64,000 nucleotides of DNA, taken from contig NZ_BMRC01000002.1 of assembly GCF_014648435.1 (NCBI RefSeq), positions 654,801 to 718,800 of the forward strand, in the 5' to 3' direction. Shown here piece after piece: positions 32,441-41,075 of this stretch; the first letter of the stretch is position 1; every line of letters begins with the position of its first letter. The notes under the pieces were generated by a model that worked only from the letters and a program-made list of their open reading frames with translations, searched no databases and was not told the DNA's origin. The stretch comes from Nonomuraea spiralis (GTDB lineage: Bacteria > Actinomycetota > Actinomycetes > Streptosporangiales > Streptosporangiaceae). Position numbers and translations under genes: made by a program.

Positions 32441-33400
32441 ATGTCGGGGGACAGAATCAGGGGGGCCTTCATCGGGCTCGCCGTGGGCGACGCCGCCGGC
32501 TGGCCCGCGGCCAGGCACCGCGCCGCTCTGCACGCGCCCTGGAGCCGGCGCCTGCACCGCGAGCTGGACGCCTTCGCCGAGGAGCACCGCGTCACCACGC
32601 TGCCGGTGCCGTTCGCGCTCAACCAGCCGGTCGCGCCGCTGGCCGTCGGGCCGTCCGACGACGCCGAATGGCTGGCCTGGACGCTGCTGACGATCGACCG
32701 GCCGCGGGCCGAGGCGTTCCGTGAGCTGACCGGCGTCCGGGCCCGCATCTCGGTGGCCACGGCGCTGGACAACCTGGCCAAAGGCGTCGAGCCGCCTGCC
32801 TCGGGGCACGACAACCCGCACCACTTCGACGACGCCGCCGCCGTACGGGCGGTCGCGTTCGGGGCCCTGGGGAGGGACCCCACGGCCGACGCCCAGGTGA
32901 CCAACGCGGGCGACGGCGTGCTCGGCGCCCAGGCCATGGCCGCCGCCGTGGCCGCGGCGGTCGCGTCGGGGTCGGTGCGCGAGGCCGTGGAGGCGGCGCT
33001 CGCCGTCCTGCCCGAGGACACCGCCATCGGGCACAACGCCCGGGTGGCCCTGGCGGCGGCGCGGCAGGCGGGAGACGCGTTCGGCGCGGTGCCCGCGCTG
33101 GACGCCGCGCTGCTCGACCACGTCTACAGCTACGGCGTGGGCGCCGCGCAGACGGTGCCCGTCGCCCTGGCGCTGGCCGAGGCGGCGGAGGGCGACCTGG
33201 CCCGCGCCGTCCCGGCCGCCGCCTGCCTGTCCGCGCTGGCCGACTCGGCGCCCGCGCTGACCGGCGCGCTGGCCGGGGCCGCCAGTGGGTACGGCGCGAT
33301 CCCGGAGGGGTGGCTCGCGCCGGCCCGCGCGCTGGCGGGCTGCTGCCTGCCGTCGCTGGCGGGCAAGGATCTCATCGAACTGACGAAAGGAATCGCATGA
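32441..33400 (+). CDS. ADP-ribosylglycohydrolase-family protein 2, second metal motif degenerate
   Basis: A 319-residue ARH-like protein. The N-terminal GAFIGLAVGDAAGWPAA and a first metal motif PSDDAEWLAW are present (Ser-Asp-Asp-Ala-Glu instead of Thr-Asp-Asp-Thr). The second motif, normally D-x-D-T/S, is replaced by LADSAPALTGALAG, so one metal-binding Asp set is missing. It may be a non-catalytic partner or have changed specificity. It starts 6 bp after ARH1 and overlaps ARH3 by 4 bp. Confidence 0.8.
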   Translation: MSGDRIRGAFIGLAVGDAAGWPAARHRAALHAPWSRRLHRELDAFAEEHRVTTLPVPFALNQPVAPLAVGPSDDAEWLAWTLLTIDRPRAEAFRELTGVRARISVATALDNLAKGVEPPASGHDNPHHFDDAAAVRAVAFGALGRDPTADAQVTNAGDGVLGAQAMAAAVAAAVASGSVREAVEAALAVLPEDTAIGHNARVALAAARQAGDAFGAVPALDAALLDHVYSYGVGAAQTVPVALALAEAAEGDLARAVPAAACLSALADSAPALTGALAGAASGYGAIPEGWLAPARALAGCCLPSLAGKDLIELTKGIA

Positions 33401-34536
33401 CGCCGCTTGAGGACAGGGCCACTGGCTGCGTGGCGGGGGCGGCGGTCGGGGACGCGCTGGGCGGCGCCACCGAGGGCTGGACTCCTGAACAGATCGTGGA
33501 ACGGTACGGCGGCCGGGTCGAGGGCATCGTGCCGCCGTACAACGAGGACTGGCGCAACGCCCGGCCGATCGCGCCGTACCACAAGGGCGACGGGCACATC
33601 ACCGACGACACCCTCATGACGCACGCCCTGATCCGCGTGTACGAGAAGGCCGGGGGGCACCTGGGCGCGTACGCGATGGCCGACCACTTCGTGCCGGAGC
33701 TCATGGGGCAGCGGCAGTGGATCCCCGAGCTGGAGGCGGACGCGCTGCCGCTGCAGCGGATCTTCCTGGCCGAGAAGTGGATCGTGGCCCGCCTCCACTA
33801 CGGGCACGTCGACCCGCGCGAGGCCGGCGTCGGCAACATCGTCAACTGCGGCGCGGCCATGTACGTCGCGCCCGTCGGCATCGTCAACGCCGCCGACCCC
33901 GACGCCGCCTACGCCGAGGCCGTGGACCTGACCGGGGCTCACCAGTCCAGCTACGGCCGCGAGGCCGCCGGGGTGATGGCCGCCGCCGTCGCCGAGGCCA
34001 TGCGGCCGGGCGCCACCGTCGACTCCGTGGTCGCCGCCTGCCTGCGCCTGGCCAAGGACGGCACCCGCGCCGCCATCGAGGCGGTGTGCGAGGCCGCCGC
34101 CGGGGTCGGCCACTGGGAGGGCTCGTTCGAGACGCTGCGCGCGGCCGTACGGCCCTTCGACACGGTCGCCGACACCTACCGCGACCAGGGCCTCGGCGCT
34201 CGCCGGCCGAGCCGGGTGCACAGCATCGAGGAGCTGCCGCTCGCCCTGGGGTTCCTGGTGGCGGCCAAGGGCGACTTCCGCGACACCGTGCTCGGCGGCG
34301 TGAACTACGGCCGCGACGCCGACTCGATCGCCTCCATGGGCGGAGCGATCGCGGGCGCCCTCGGGGGGCTGTCCGCGGTGCCCGCCGAGTGGATCGAGCA
34401 GGTGGGGGCGGCGAGCCGTACCGACCTGGTGGCGCCCGGCCTGGCCATCGCCGAGGTGGCGCGCGGGGTGCACGCCGCCGACCTGGCGCGGCGGCGCGCC
34501 CACGAGGCCGCCTTCGCCGAGCTGGACGCACGATGA
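33397..34536 (+). CDS. ADP-ribosylglycohydrolase-family enzyme 3
   Basis: A 379-residue ARH enzyme with GCVAGAAVGDALGGATEGW, the intact first metal motif GHITDDTLMTHAL and the intact second motif YGRDADSIASMGGAIAG. The insertion after the first motif (GQRQWIPELEADALPLQRIF) is shared with a subset of actinobacterial ARHs. It overlaps both neighbours by ATGA, so it belongs to the same translational chain. Confidence 0.88.
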   Translation: MTPLEDRATGCVAGAAVGDALGGATEGWTPEQIVERYGGRVEGIVPPYNEDWRNARPIAPYHKGDGHITDDTLMTHALIRVYEKAGGHLGAYAMADHFVPELMGQRQWIPELEADALPLQRIFLAEKWIVARLHYGHVDPREAGVGNIVNCGAAMYVAPVGIVNAADPDAAYAEAVDLTGAHQSSYGREAAGVMAAAVAEAMRPGATVDSVVAACLRLAKDGTRAAIEAVCEAAAGVGHWEGSFETLRAAVRPFDTVADTYRDQGLGARRPSRVHSIEELPLALGFLVAAKGDFRDTVLGGVNYGRDADSIASMGGAIAGALGGLSAVPAEWIEQVGAASRTDLVAPGLAIAEVARGVHAADLARRRAHEAAFAELDAR

Positions 34537-35873
34537 TCAGGCTCACCTGGGTCCAGCCGGAGGACCTGGTGGGCCACGAGCTGCGCCAGGCAGGCGAGGA
34601 CGGCAGGGGCGACCTGCCGCAGGTGGCCGAGATCACCGCGCGCTGGCACGCGGCGGGCGGCCACGACGCGCCGCCCCGCGCGGGCGCCTCGGAGGCCGCC
34701 GCCGCCCGGCTGCGGCCCCTGGCCGAGAGCCTGCTGGACGAGCTGGCCGCGATCCCCTCGCCGCTGGCGGAGCCCTCCGACCTGGACGCCATCGTCGCCG
34801 CCTGCCCCGGCTGGCCGTCGGCAGGCACGGCCGCGAAGGCGGACCCGGCCCGCCTGCTGGGCGCCTGGCAGGGACGGGCGGCCGGGTGCGTGCTGGGCAA
34901 GCCGGTGGAGAAGATCCCGCGCGAGGGCATCAGGCAGATCGCCGAGGCCACCGGCAACTGGCCCGTCACCGGCTGGTTCACCGCGAAGGGCCTGCCGGAC
35001 GACATCGCGCGCCGCTGGCCGTGGAACCGGCGCAGCGCCGTCAACTCCCTGGCCGAGAACATCGACGGCATCCCCGAGGACGACGACCTCAACTACCCGC
35101 TGCTGGCCCTGTCCGTCCTGGAGCGCCACGGCCGCGGCTTCACCACCGAGGACGTCGCCAAGCTGTGGCTGGACGAGCTCCCGGCCGGCCGTACGTTCAC
35201 CGCCGAGCGGGTCGCCTACCGCAACCTGCTCGACGGGTACGAGCCCCCGCAGACGGCCACCCGCAGGAACCCGTTCCGCGAGTGGATCGGCGCCCTGATC
35301 AGGACCGACGTCTACGGCTGGGCCAACCCCGGCGACCCGGCGACGGCCGCCGAACTGGCCTGGCGCGACGCCCGGCTCACCCACACGGCCAACGGGATCT
35401 ACGGCGCGATGTTCGTCGCGGCCATGTGCGCCGCCTCCCTGGTCGCCGGCTCGCCGGAGGAGGTCGTCGAGGCGGGCCTGTCGGTCGTGCCGAGCACCTC
35501 GCGCCTGCACGAGGCGGTCCGCCTGGCCGCCGCCGACGCCGCCCGCGAGCCGGACTTCGAGCGTGTCATCGACCTGCTGCACCGGCGTCATGGCACGCTG
35601 CACTGGGTGCACACGATCAACAACGCCGCTCTCGTCGCCGCCACCCTGATCCACGGCCGGGGCGACTTCACCGCCACGATCGCGGGCGCGGTCGCCGGCG
35701 GCTGGGACACCGACTCGGCCGGAGCCACGGCGGGGTCCGTCGCGGGCGCGCTGAACGGCGGCATGCCGGACCGCTGGCTCATGCGCGACAGCCTGGCCAG
35801 CAGCCTGACCGGCTTCGACGGGGTGGGGCTCGGCGAACTGGCCCGGCGTACTCAGGAGATGATGGCGTCATGA
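34533..35873 (+). CDS. ADP-ribosylglycohydrolase-family enzyme 4, N-terminally extended
   Basis: A 446-residue ARH protein. About 105 residues of N-terminal extension (from MIRLTWVQPEDLVGHELRQ) precede the ARH core LLGAWQGRAAGCVLGKPVEK. The first metal site reads IPEDDDLNYPLLAL, as in a recognised ARH subgroup, and the second is GGWDTDSAGATAGSVAG. Start and stop both overlap neighbours by 4 bp. The extension may form a lid or a binding module; its fold was not recognised. Confidence 0.86.
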   Translation: MIRLTWVQPEDLVGHELRQAGEDGRGDLPQVAEITARWHAAGGHDAPPRAGASEAAAARLRPLAESLLDELAAIPSPLAEPSDLDAIVAACPGWPSAGTAAKADPARLLGAWQGRAAGCVLGKPVEKIPREGIRQIAEATGNWPVTGWFTAKGLPDDIARRWPWNRRSAVNSLAENIDGIPEDDDLNYPLLALSVLERHGRGFTTEDVAKLWLDELPAGRTFTAERVAYRNLLDGYEPPQTATRRNPFREWIGALIRTDVYGWANPGDPATAAELAWRDARLTHTANGIYGAMFVAAMCAASLVAGSPEEVVEAGLSVVPSTSRLHEAVRLAAADAAREPDFERVIDLLHRRHGTLHWVHTINNAALVAATLIHGRGDFTATIAGAVAGGWDTDSAGATAGSVAGALNGGMPDRWLMRDSLASSLTGFDGVGLGELARRTQEMMAS

Positions 35874-36763
35874 TCTCGGTTTTCGGCAGCGCGAACATGG
35901 ACCTCGTCGCGTACGTATCTGAAGCCCCCAAACGGGGTGAGACGGTCACCGGTCACCGGTTCCGTACCGTGCCCGGCGGCAAGGGCGCCAACCAGGCCAT
36001 CGCCGCGGCCCGCGCCGGTGCGCAGGTGGCCTTCCTCGGCGCGGTCGGCGACGACGGCTTCGGGGCGGAGATGCGTTCGACCCTGGCCGAGGCCGGGGTG
36101 GACGTGCACGGCCTGCGCCAGGTGCCCGGCCCGAGCGGCATCGCGCACATCGTGGTCGACGACGCCGGCGGCAACTCGATCATCGTCGTGCCCGGCGCGA
36201 ACGGCACCGTGACCGGCCCGTCCGGCGGCGACCTGGCCACGATCGCCGGCTCGCAGGCCCTGCTGCTCCAGCTCGAACTGCCCATGGAGGCCGTCGTGGC
36301 CGCCGCCCAGGCGGCCCGCGTCTCGGGGGTGCCCGCCGTCCTCACGCCGGCGCCCGCCCAGCCGCTGCCCGACGAACTGCTCGACGCGGTCACGATGATC
36401 GTCCCGAACGAGCACGAGGCCGCCGACATCACCGGCCACGACGACCCCGACGCCGCGATCGACGCGCTGCTCGAACGGGTCGAGGAGGCCGTGATCACGC
36501 TCGGCTCGCGCGGCGCGCTCTACGGCGCGCGCTCGGGCGAGCGGCTGCGGGTGCCCGCGATCACCGTGAAGGCGGTGGACACCACGGCCGCCGGTGACAC
36601 GTTCGTCGGCGCGCTGGCGGTGGCGCGGGCCGAGGGGACGCCGCCGGAGGAAGCGCTGCGCTTCGCCTCGATGGCGGCGGCGCTGTCCGTGCAGCGGGCG
36701 GGCGCCAGCACGTCGATGCCGTTCCGGGGCGAGATCGAGGACGCGCTGCGGGAGCTGCCCTAG
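35870..36763 (+). CDS. rbsK: Ribokinase-like PfkB sugar kinase
   Basis: A 297-residue PfkB kinase closest to ribokinase: start FGSANMDLVAYVSEAPKRGE, signature PGGKGANQAIAAAR, and the C-terminal DTTAAGDTFVGALAVA with the catalytic Asp and anion hole. It would phosphorylate ribose, or a related pentoside, to the 5-phosphate. ATG 35870 overlaps ARH4. As the last gene of the operon it gives the expected sink for ribose released by the ARH enzymes. A nucleoside kinase role cannot be excluded. Confidence 0.85.
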   Translation: MISVFGSANMDLVAYVSEAPKRGETVTGHRFRTVPGGKGANQAIAAARAGAQVAFLGAVGDDGFGAEMRSTLAEAGVDVHGLRQVPGPSGIAHIVVDDAGGNSIIVVPGANGTVTGPSGGDLATIAGSQALLLQLELPMEAVVAAAQAARVSGVPAVLTPAPAQPLPDELLDAVTMIVPNEHEAADITGHDDPDAAIDALLERVEEAVITLGSRGALYGARSGERLRVPAITVKAVDTTAAGDTFVGALAVARAEGTPPEEALRFASMAAALSVQRAGASTSMPFRGEIEDALRELP

Positions 36764-36768
36764 GCCCG

Positions 36769-36798
36769 TCCCTTGACGTCCGGACGGGCGTCAAGGGA
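36769..36798 (+). terminator. Terminator of the ARH operon
   Basis: The perfect 10-bp stem TCCCTTGACG / CGTCAAGGGA with a 10-nt loop begins 6 bp after the ribokinase stop. Confidence 0.7.
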
Positions 36799-36823
36799 GG
36801 CCGGGACGGGCAGGCTGGGGGCC

Positions 36824-37042
36824 ATGAGCGACAAACCCGAGGAGCTGCCCGAGGCGGTGAGGGGCGTGGACGGGGAGAGCGACGTCGTCGCCGAACGCTC
36901 CGCCTCGGGCACGCCCAGAGCCCGCCGCCCGGTCTCCGCCGACCGGCCGGAGAAGCAGCAGGACCCCGACCCCGCCGAGACGGACGACGAGCACACGGCC
37001 CCCGGCACCGTCGTCCGCCCCGACGCCGGCCCCACCGGCTGA
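36824..37042 (+). CDS. Small acidic hypothetical protein
   Basis: A 72-residue polar, acidic protein (MSDKPEELPEAVRGVDGESD start, many Asp/Glu/Pro) with no hydrophobic segment or recognised motif. It probably is intrinsically disordered. ATG 36824 follows the operon terminator, so it is transcribed separately or by read-through. Support is limited to the start, base use and absence of overlap. Confidence 0.5.
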   Translation: MSDKPEELPEAVRGVDGESDVVAERSASGTPRARRPVSADRPEKQQDPDPAETDDEHTAPGTVVRPDAGPTG

Positions 37043-37068
37043 CCCACCGGCCCCGGGCAGCACCGCCG

Positions 37069-37773
37069 TCAGCGGGAGCCCGGGGTGCCGTCGTGCAGGT
37101 GGGCGAGTGTCTGGTCCAGCTCGGCCTGAAGGAGGTCGCTGGCCGCCCGCGCGTCACCGTCGCGGACCGCCGCCACCAGCGCGGCGTGCGTGTCGTGCCC
37201 CGGGTTGCGGTCGTGCTCGCGCAGCCCCAGCAGCTCCACCATGTCGATCAGCTTCTCCCGCAACGCCGGAGCGAACTCGGCGAACAGGTCCGTGAGCACC
37301 GGGTTGCCCGCCGCCGCCACGATCGCCGCGTGCAGCGCGATGTCGGCGTCCACGAACGCGGCGTCGTCCGCGTCCGCCGCCCGCTCGCGGGCCTGGAGCG
37401 CCGCCTCCATCGCCGCCACGTCCTCGTCCGTACGCCGCGCCGCCGCCAGCCGGGCCGCCTGCGTCTCGACCATCATGCGCACCTCGTAGACGTCGCTGAT
37501 CGCGGCCCGCCGCAGCCGCGTGGCCCAGTCCTGGACCGGCTCACTGGCGATCACGAACACGCCCGAACCCTGACGCGCCTGCACCAGCCCCGCCCCGGCC
37601 AGCGCCCGCAGCGCCTCGCGGACCGTGGAACGGCCCACCCCGAGCGTCTTGGCCAGGGCGTTCTCGCCCGGCAGGCGGGTGCCGACCGGCCAGTGGCCCC
37701 CGGTGATCTGCTCGCGCAGATGCTGGACGGCCTGGTCGACCAGGGGGCTGGGGCGGAGGGCGCCGAGCGGCAT
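37069..37773 (-). CDS. FadR-type GntR transcriptional regulator (FCD domain)
   Basis: A 234-residue regulator: N-terminal winged helix (LREQITGGHWPVGTRLPGEN, then LGVGRSTVREALRALAGAGL) and an all-helical C-terminal FCD domain (YEVRMMVETQAARLAAAR, ADIALHAAIVAAAGN) whose Asp/His residues bind metal and an organic acid ligand. It is divergent from the leuA leader with a shared ~50-bp region, and may control leuA or itself. The near-palindrome CAGGT-N9-ACCTG lies at 37784-37802. Confidence 0.87.
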   Translation of the reverse strand: MPLGALRPSPLVDQAVQHLREQITGGHWPVGTRLPGENALAKTLGVGRSTVREALRALAGAGLVQARQGSGVFVIASEPVQDWATRLRRAAISDVYEVRMMVETQAARLAAARRTDEDVAAMEAALQARERAADADDAAFVDADIALHAAIVAAAGNPVLTDLFAEFAPALREKLIDMVELLGLREHDRNPGHDTHAALVAAVRDGDARAASDLLQAELDQTLAHLHDGTPGSR

Positions 37774-37787
37774 GCGTACCTCTCAGG

Positions 37788-37817
37788 TTGTCTGAGGACC
37801 TGTGTTGTGGTTAGTGT
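37788..37817 (+). promoter_or_regulatory. Predicted promoter of the leuA leader
   Basis: TTGTCT (37788-37793) and TAGTGT (37812-37817) are spaced by 18 bp. The leader ATG at 37825 lies 7 nt behind the -10, so the leader peptide would start at or next to the transcript's first base (leaderless). Confidence 0.45.
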
Positions 37818-37824
37818 AGCCGCC

Positions 37825-37872
37825 ATGTCGTCGTACGGTCTCCTTCTTCTCGGCCGCCGCGGCGGGGCCTGA
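37825..37872 (+). CDS. leuL: Leucine leader peptide of leuA
   Basis: A 15-codon frame, MSSYGLLLLGRRGGA, with four consecutive Leu codons (CTC CTT CTT CTC). CTT is rare in this GC-rich genome, which would sharpen the response. The stop overlaps the upstream arm of a perfect 13-bp hairpin located 70 bp in front of leuA. This is the classical arrangement for ribosome-mediated attenuation: stalling at the Leu codons when Leu-tRNA is low prevents the terminator from forming. Leader attenuation in front of actinobacterial leuA is known in general; this instance is read directly from the sequence. Confidence 0.75.
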   Translation: MSSYGLLLLGRRGGA

Positions 37873-37896
37873 CCGGACCGGCACCCCGCCGCGGCG
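37855..37896 (+). terminator. leuA attenuator hairpin
   Basis: The perfect 13-bp stem CGCCGCGGCGGGG (37855-37867) / CCCCGCCGCGGCG (37884-37896) encloses a 16-nt loop. The 5' arm overlaps the end of the leader frame, so a ribosome on the leader would control it. There is no T-run, as is common for GC-rich actinobacterial terminators. Confidence 0.65.
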
Positions 37897-37941
37897 TGCG
37901 AGGTGCTGCCGGTCGACCCGACCACCGAGAAGGAACCCGAC

Positions 37942-39651
37942 ATGTACGCATGGAACCGGCAACGCCCGAGCGTGATGCCCCACCACCGCTACCGGCCCGC
38001 CCACGAGCGGGTCGAGGTGCCGCGGACCGGCGAACGCGCCTGGCCCTCGCGCCGCATCACCCGCGCCCCCCTCTGGGTCCCCGTGGACCTGCGCGACGGC
38101 AACCAGGCGCTGGCCGAGCCGATGGACCCGGCGCGCAAACGCCGCCTGTTCGACCTCCAGGTGCGGATGGGCTTCAAGGAGATCGAGGTCGGCTACCCCT
38201 CGGCCAGCAGGCTCGACTTCGACTTCCTCAGGGAGCTGGCCGAGCCCGGCGTCGTGCCCGGCGACGTGACCGTGGTGGCCTTCACCGCCGCCCGGAGCGA
38301 CCTGATCGAGCGCACCTTCGAGTCGATCAGGGGCCTGCCCGACGTCGTCGTGCACCTCTACACCGCGACCGCCCCCACCTGGCGGAACGTGGTCCTCGGC
38401 CACGACCGGGACGACCTGCGCAAGCTCATCCTGGACGCGGCCGGCCAGGTGGCCCGCCTGGCCGAGGGCCTGCCGGTGCGCTTCGAGTTCTCGCCCGAGG
38501 TGTTCAACCTCACCGAGCCCGACTACGTGCTGGAGGTCTGCAACGACCTGACCGCCCTCTGGGACGCCTCCCCGGACCGCCCGGTGATCCACAACCTCCC
38601 GGCGACCGTCGAGATCTCCACCCCCAACGTGTACGCCGACCAGATCGAGTACATGCACCGCCACCTCGACCGCCGCGACTCGGTGATCCTGTCGGTGCAC
38701 CCGCACAACGACCGCGGCACCGGCGTGGCCTGCGCCGAGCTGGCCGTGCTCGCCGGGGCGCAGCGGGTGGAGGGCTGCCTGTTCGGCAACGGGGAGCGCA
38801 CCGGCAACGTCGACCTGGTCACGCTCGCGCTCAACCTGCACTCCCAGGGCGTCGACCCGATGCTCGACCTGTCCGACATCGACGGGATCAGGCGGGTCGT
38901 CGAGCACTGCAACCGCCTGCCCGTGCCCGACCGCCACCCCTACGCCGGCGACCTGGTCTACACCGCCTTCTCCGGCACCCACCAGGACGCCATCGGCAAG
39001 GGCCTGGCCCACCACGCCGCGCGGGCCGCCGAGCTGGGCGTGCCGCCGGAGCGGGCGCCGTGGGAGGTGCCGTACCTGCCCATCGACCCGGCCGACGTGG
39101 GGCGCGACTACCAGGCGGTCATCCGGGTCAACAGCCAGTCGGGCAAGGGCGGCATCGCGTACCTGCTGGGGGCCCGCCACGGCCTCGACCTGCCGCGCCG
39201 CCTGCAGATCGACTTCTCTGCGGTGGTCCAGCGGGCCACGGACGACAGCGGCGCGGAGATCACCGCCGAGTCGCTGTGGGAGCTCTTCCACGCCACCTAC
39301 ATCGCACCGGGCGAGCGCGGCGGGTTCGCCTCGTGGCGCACGGCCGAGACCGCGCCGGGGGCGCACGAGTTCGAGGGCGTGCTGGAGTCGGGGCGGGTGC
39401 TGCGCGGCACCGGCAACGGGCCGCTGTCCGCGCTGGCCGCCGCGCTCGCCGGGGACGGCGTCGAGGTCGACGTCCTGCACTACGCCGAGCACGCGATGGA
39501 CGAGGGCACGGGCAGCAGCGCCGTCGCGTACGTGGAGGCGAACGTGGGCGGCGTGACCGGCTGGGGCGCGGGTCAGGACACCTCTGTGCTCACCGCGTCG
39601 GTGCGCGCGGTGCTGGCCGCCGTCAACCGCCTCAGTCCGTCAGGTACGTGA
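37942..39651 (+). CDS. leuA: 2-isopropylmalate synthase
   Basis: A 569-residue enzyme that condenses acetyl-CoA with 2-oxoisovalerate in the first committed step of leucine synthesis. Key parts are the metal/active-site strand [13 protein letters not shown] (Arg51, Asp52), [11 protein letters not shown] with the metal-binding His, [11 protein letters not shown], and the C-terminal LeuA regulatory domain that binds leucine. It belongs to the longer actinobacterial/yeast-like class. ATG 37942 follows GAAGGA. Expression is probably set by the upstream leader peptide and attenuator. Its last 20 bp overlap the convergent pyrF gene. Confidence 0.95.
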   Translation: MYAWNRQRPSVMPHHRYRPAHERVEVPRTGERAWPSRRITRAPLWVPVDLRDGNQALAEPMDPARKRRLFDLQVRMGFKEIEVGYPSASRLDFDFLRELAEPGVVPGDVTVVAFTAARSDLIERTFESIRGLPDVVVHLYTATAPTWRNVVLGHDRDDLRKLILDAAGQVARLAEGLPVRFEFSPEVFNLTEPDYVLEVCNDLTALWDASPDRPVIHNLPATVEISTPNVYADQIEYMHRHLDRRDSVILSVHPHNDRGTGVACAELAVLAGAQRVEGCLFGNGERTGNVDLVTLALNLHSQGVDPMLDLSDIDGIRRVVEHCNRLPVPDRHPYAGDLVYTAFSGTHQDAIGKGLAHHAARAAELGVPPERAPWEVPYLPIDPADVGRDYQAVIRVNSQSGKGGIAYLLGARHGLDLPRRLQIDFSAVVQRATDDSGAEITAESLWELFHATYIAPGERGGFASWRTAETAPGAHEFEGVLESGRVLRGTGNGPLSALAAALAGDGVEVDVLHYAEHAMDEGTGSSAVAYVEANVGGVTGWGAGQDTSVLTASVRAVLAAVNRLSPSGT

Positions 39652-40438
39652 CGCATTCGTCCCGGTAACGCATGGTCATCGACCGCAGCCGCTTCGGGTC
39701 GGCCAGGACGGCCCGGGAGACCGACGGCACGACGGAGCCGCGTACCGGGGCGAACAGCCGGGCCAGGTCGGCGGGGGAGGCGCCCTGCGCGCCGAGCCCG
39801 GGAGCCAGGATCGGGCCGTTGAGACCGGCCAGGGAGTGGTCGAGCGTGGGCAGCGTGGCCCCCATGACCACTCCCACCGGCCCGAACGGCCGATGGCCCG
39901 CGTTCGCCGCGGCGGCCCCGGCGATCACCAGGTCGGCCACCCGCTGCTGCAGCCCGGCCGCCGCCGGGTTGGAGGTGCGGGCCAGCACGAACACGCCGGC
40001 GTCGTTGGCCACCGCCGAGGTGATCGCCACCTCCAGCGAGCCGAACCCCAGGTAGGGGCTCAACGTCACCGCGTCGGCGGCCAGCGGGCTGCCCCGGTCG
40101 AGGTAGGCCTCGGCGTAGGCGGCCATCGTGGTGTCGACGTCGCCACGCTTGACGTCGAGCAGCACCAGCGTGCCGGCCTCGCGAAGATCGGCGATGGTGC
40201 GTTCCAGGACGGCGACGCCGCGGCTGCCCCAGCGCTCGTAGAAGGCCGACTGCGGCTTGACCACGGCGGCCACGTCGCAGATCGTGTCGACCACCGTGCG
40301 GCTGAAGTGCTCAAGGCCGCTCGGTGAGTCGTCGAGGCCCCAGGCGTCGAGCAGCGCCGGGCTCGGATCGATGCCCACACAGAGCGGGCCGAATTTGTCG
40401 AGCCTGCCACGCAGGCGTGTGCCGAACGAGTCGTTCAT
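39632..40438 (-). CDS. pyrF: Orotidine-5'-phosphate decarboxylase (group II)
   Basis: A 268-residue decarboxylase making UMP from OMP in the last step of pyrimidine synthesis. The active-site strand [12 protein letters not shown] (Asp95, Lys97, Asp100) carries the Asp-Lys-Asp charge network, and the phosphate-binding region is [10 protein letters not shown]. The length fits the longer group II form found in actinobacteria. It stands apart from other pyr genes and overlaps leuA tail-to-tail by 20 bp. Confidence 0.93.
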   Translation of the reverse strand: MNDSFGTRLRGRLDKFGPLCVGIDPSPALLDAWGLDDSPSGLEHFSRTVVDTICDVAAVVKPQSAFYERWGSRGVAVLERTIADLREAGTLVLLDVKRGDVDTTMAAYAEAYLDRGSPLAADAVTLSPYLGFGSLEVAITSAVANDAGVFVLARTSNPAAAGLQQRVADLVIAGAAAANAGHRPFGPVGVVMGATLPTLDHSLAGLNGPILAPGLGAQGASPADLARLFAPVRGSVVPSVSRAVLADPKRLRSMTMRYRDECVTYLTD

Positions 40439-40549
40439 GTAGGCCCCCTTGCGACCCTAACGCACACTAACTCGCCGCGGCCCGGGCAGGAACGCATCGG
40501 TCGCGGAAGATATGGGTCCGGCCGCGGGCGTGGGGGTAGATCACCGGAC

Positions 40550-41029
40550 ATGTACGAGATCGCCCAGCGGGTGCTGACGCTCGACACCGTGCCGCCGCGC
40601 GAGGTGGCCGTCACCGTCGGCGTGCCGTACGAGGAGACGACGGGGGAGTGGTCGTGCCCGTACCGGATCGACGGGCTGGCCGGGTGGGAGCACGAGCGCA
40701 GGGCGACCGGGCCCGACTCGCTGCGGGCCGTCGAGCTGGCGCTGGCCATGGTACGGGCGGCGCTGGCCGGCTCGCACGAGGCCAAAGAGGGCCTGCTGAG
40801 CTGGGACGACACCCCGCCGGACCTCCAGCGCACCCGGACCGTGTACGTCAACTGGGACAAAGAACGAGATATCGCTTATATCGCGATGAAGCATGAGATT
40901 GTGCCCGGCGAGGCGGTCCGGCAGACCGTCTCGGAGGACGTCGTCCTCGACTACGGCAGCGCGGGCGAGCTGATCGGCCTGGAACTCCTCAACGCCGCCA
41001 CCCGCCTCCCCCCTGAACTACGCCTCTGA
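40550..41029 (+). CDS. Two-part protein: DUF6968-like N-terminus, DUF2283 C-terminus
   Basis: A 159-residue protein. Residues ~1-85 (RVLTLDTVPPREVAVTVGVP, WSCPYRIDGL, RAVELALAMVRAAL) resemble the DUF6968 family; residues ~95-159 carry the DUF2283 signature DIAYIAM then VVLDYGSAGELIGLELLNA. DUF2283 proteins are small and usually stand alone, so this looks like a fusion. The function is unknown. AT-rich codons around 40861-40900 stand out from the neighbourhood. Confidence 0.7.
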   Translation: MYEIAQRVLTLDTVPPREVAVTVGVPYEETTGEWSCPYRIDGLAGWEHERRATGPDSLRAVELALAMVRAALAGSHEAKEGLLSWDDTPPDLQRTRTVYVNWDKERDIAYIAMKHEIVPGEAVRQTVSEDVVLDYGSAGELIGLELLNAATRLPPELRL

Positions 41030-41075
41030 CCCTCCGCCCCCGGATTCCCTCCGAGTACGCGCCGCCGACGCCGGG

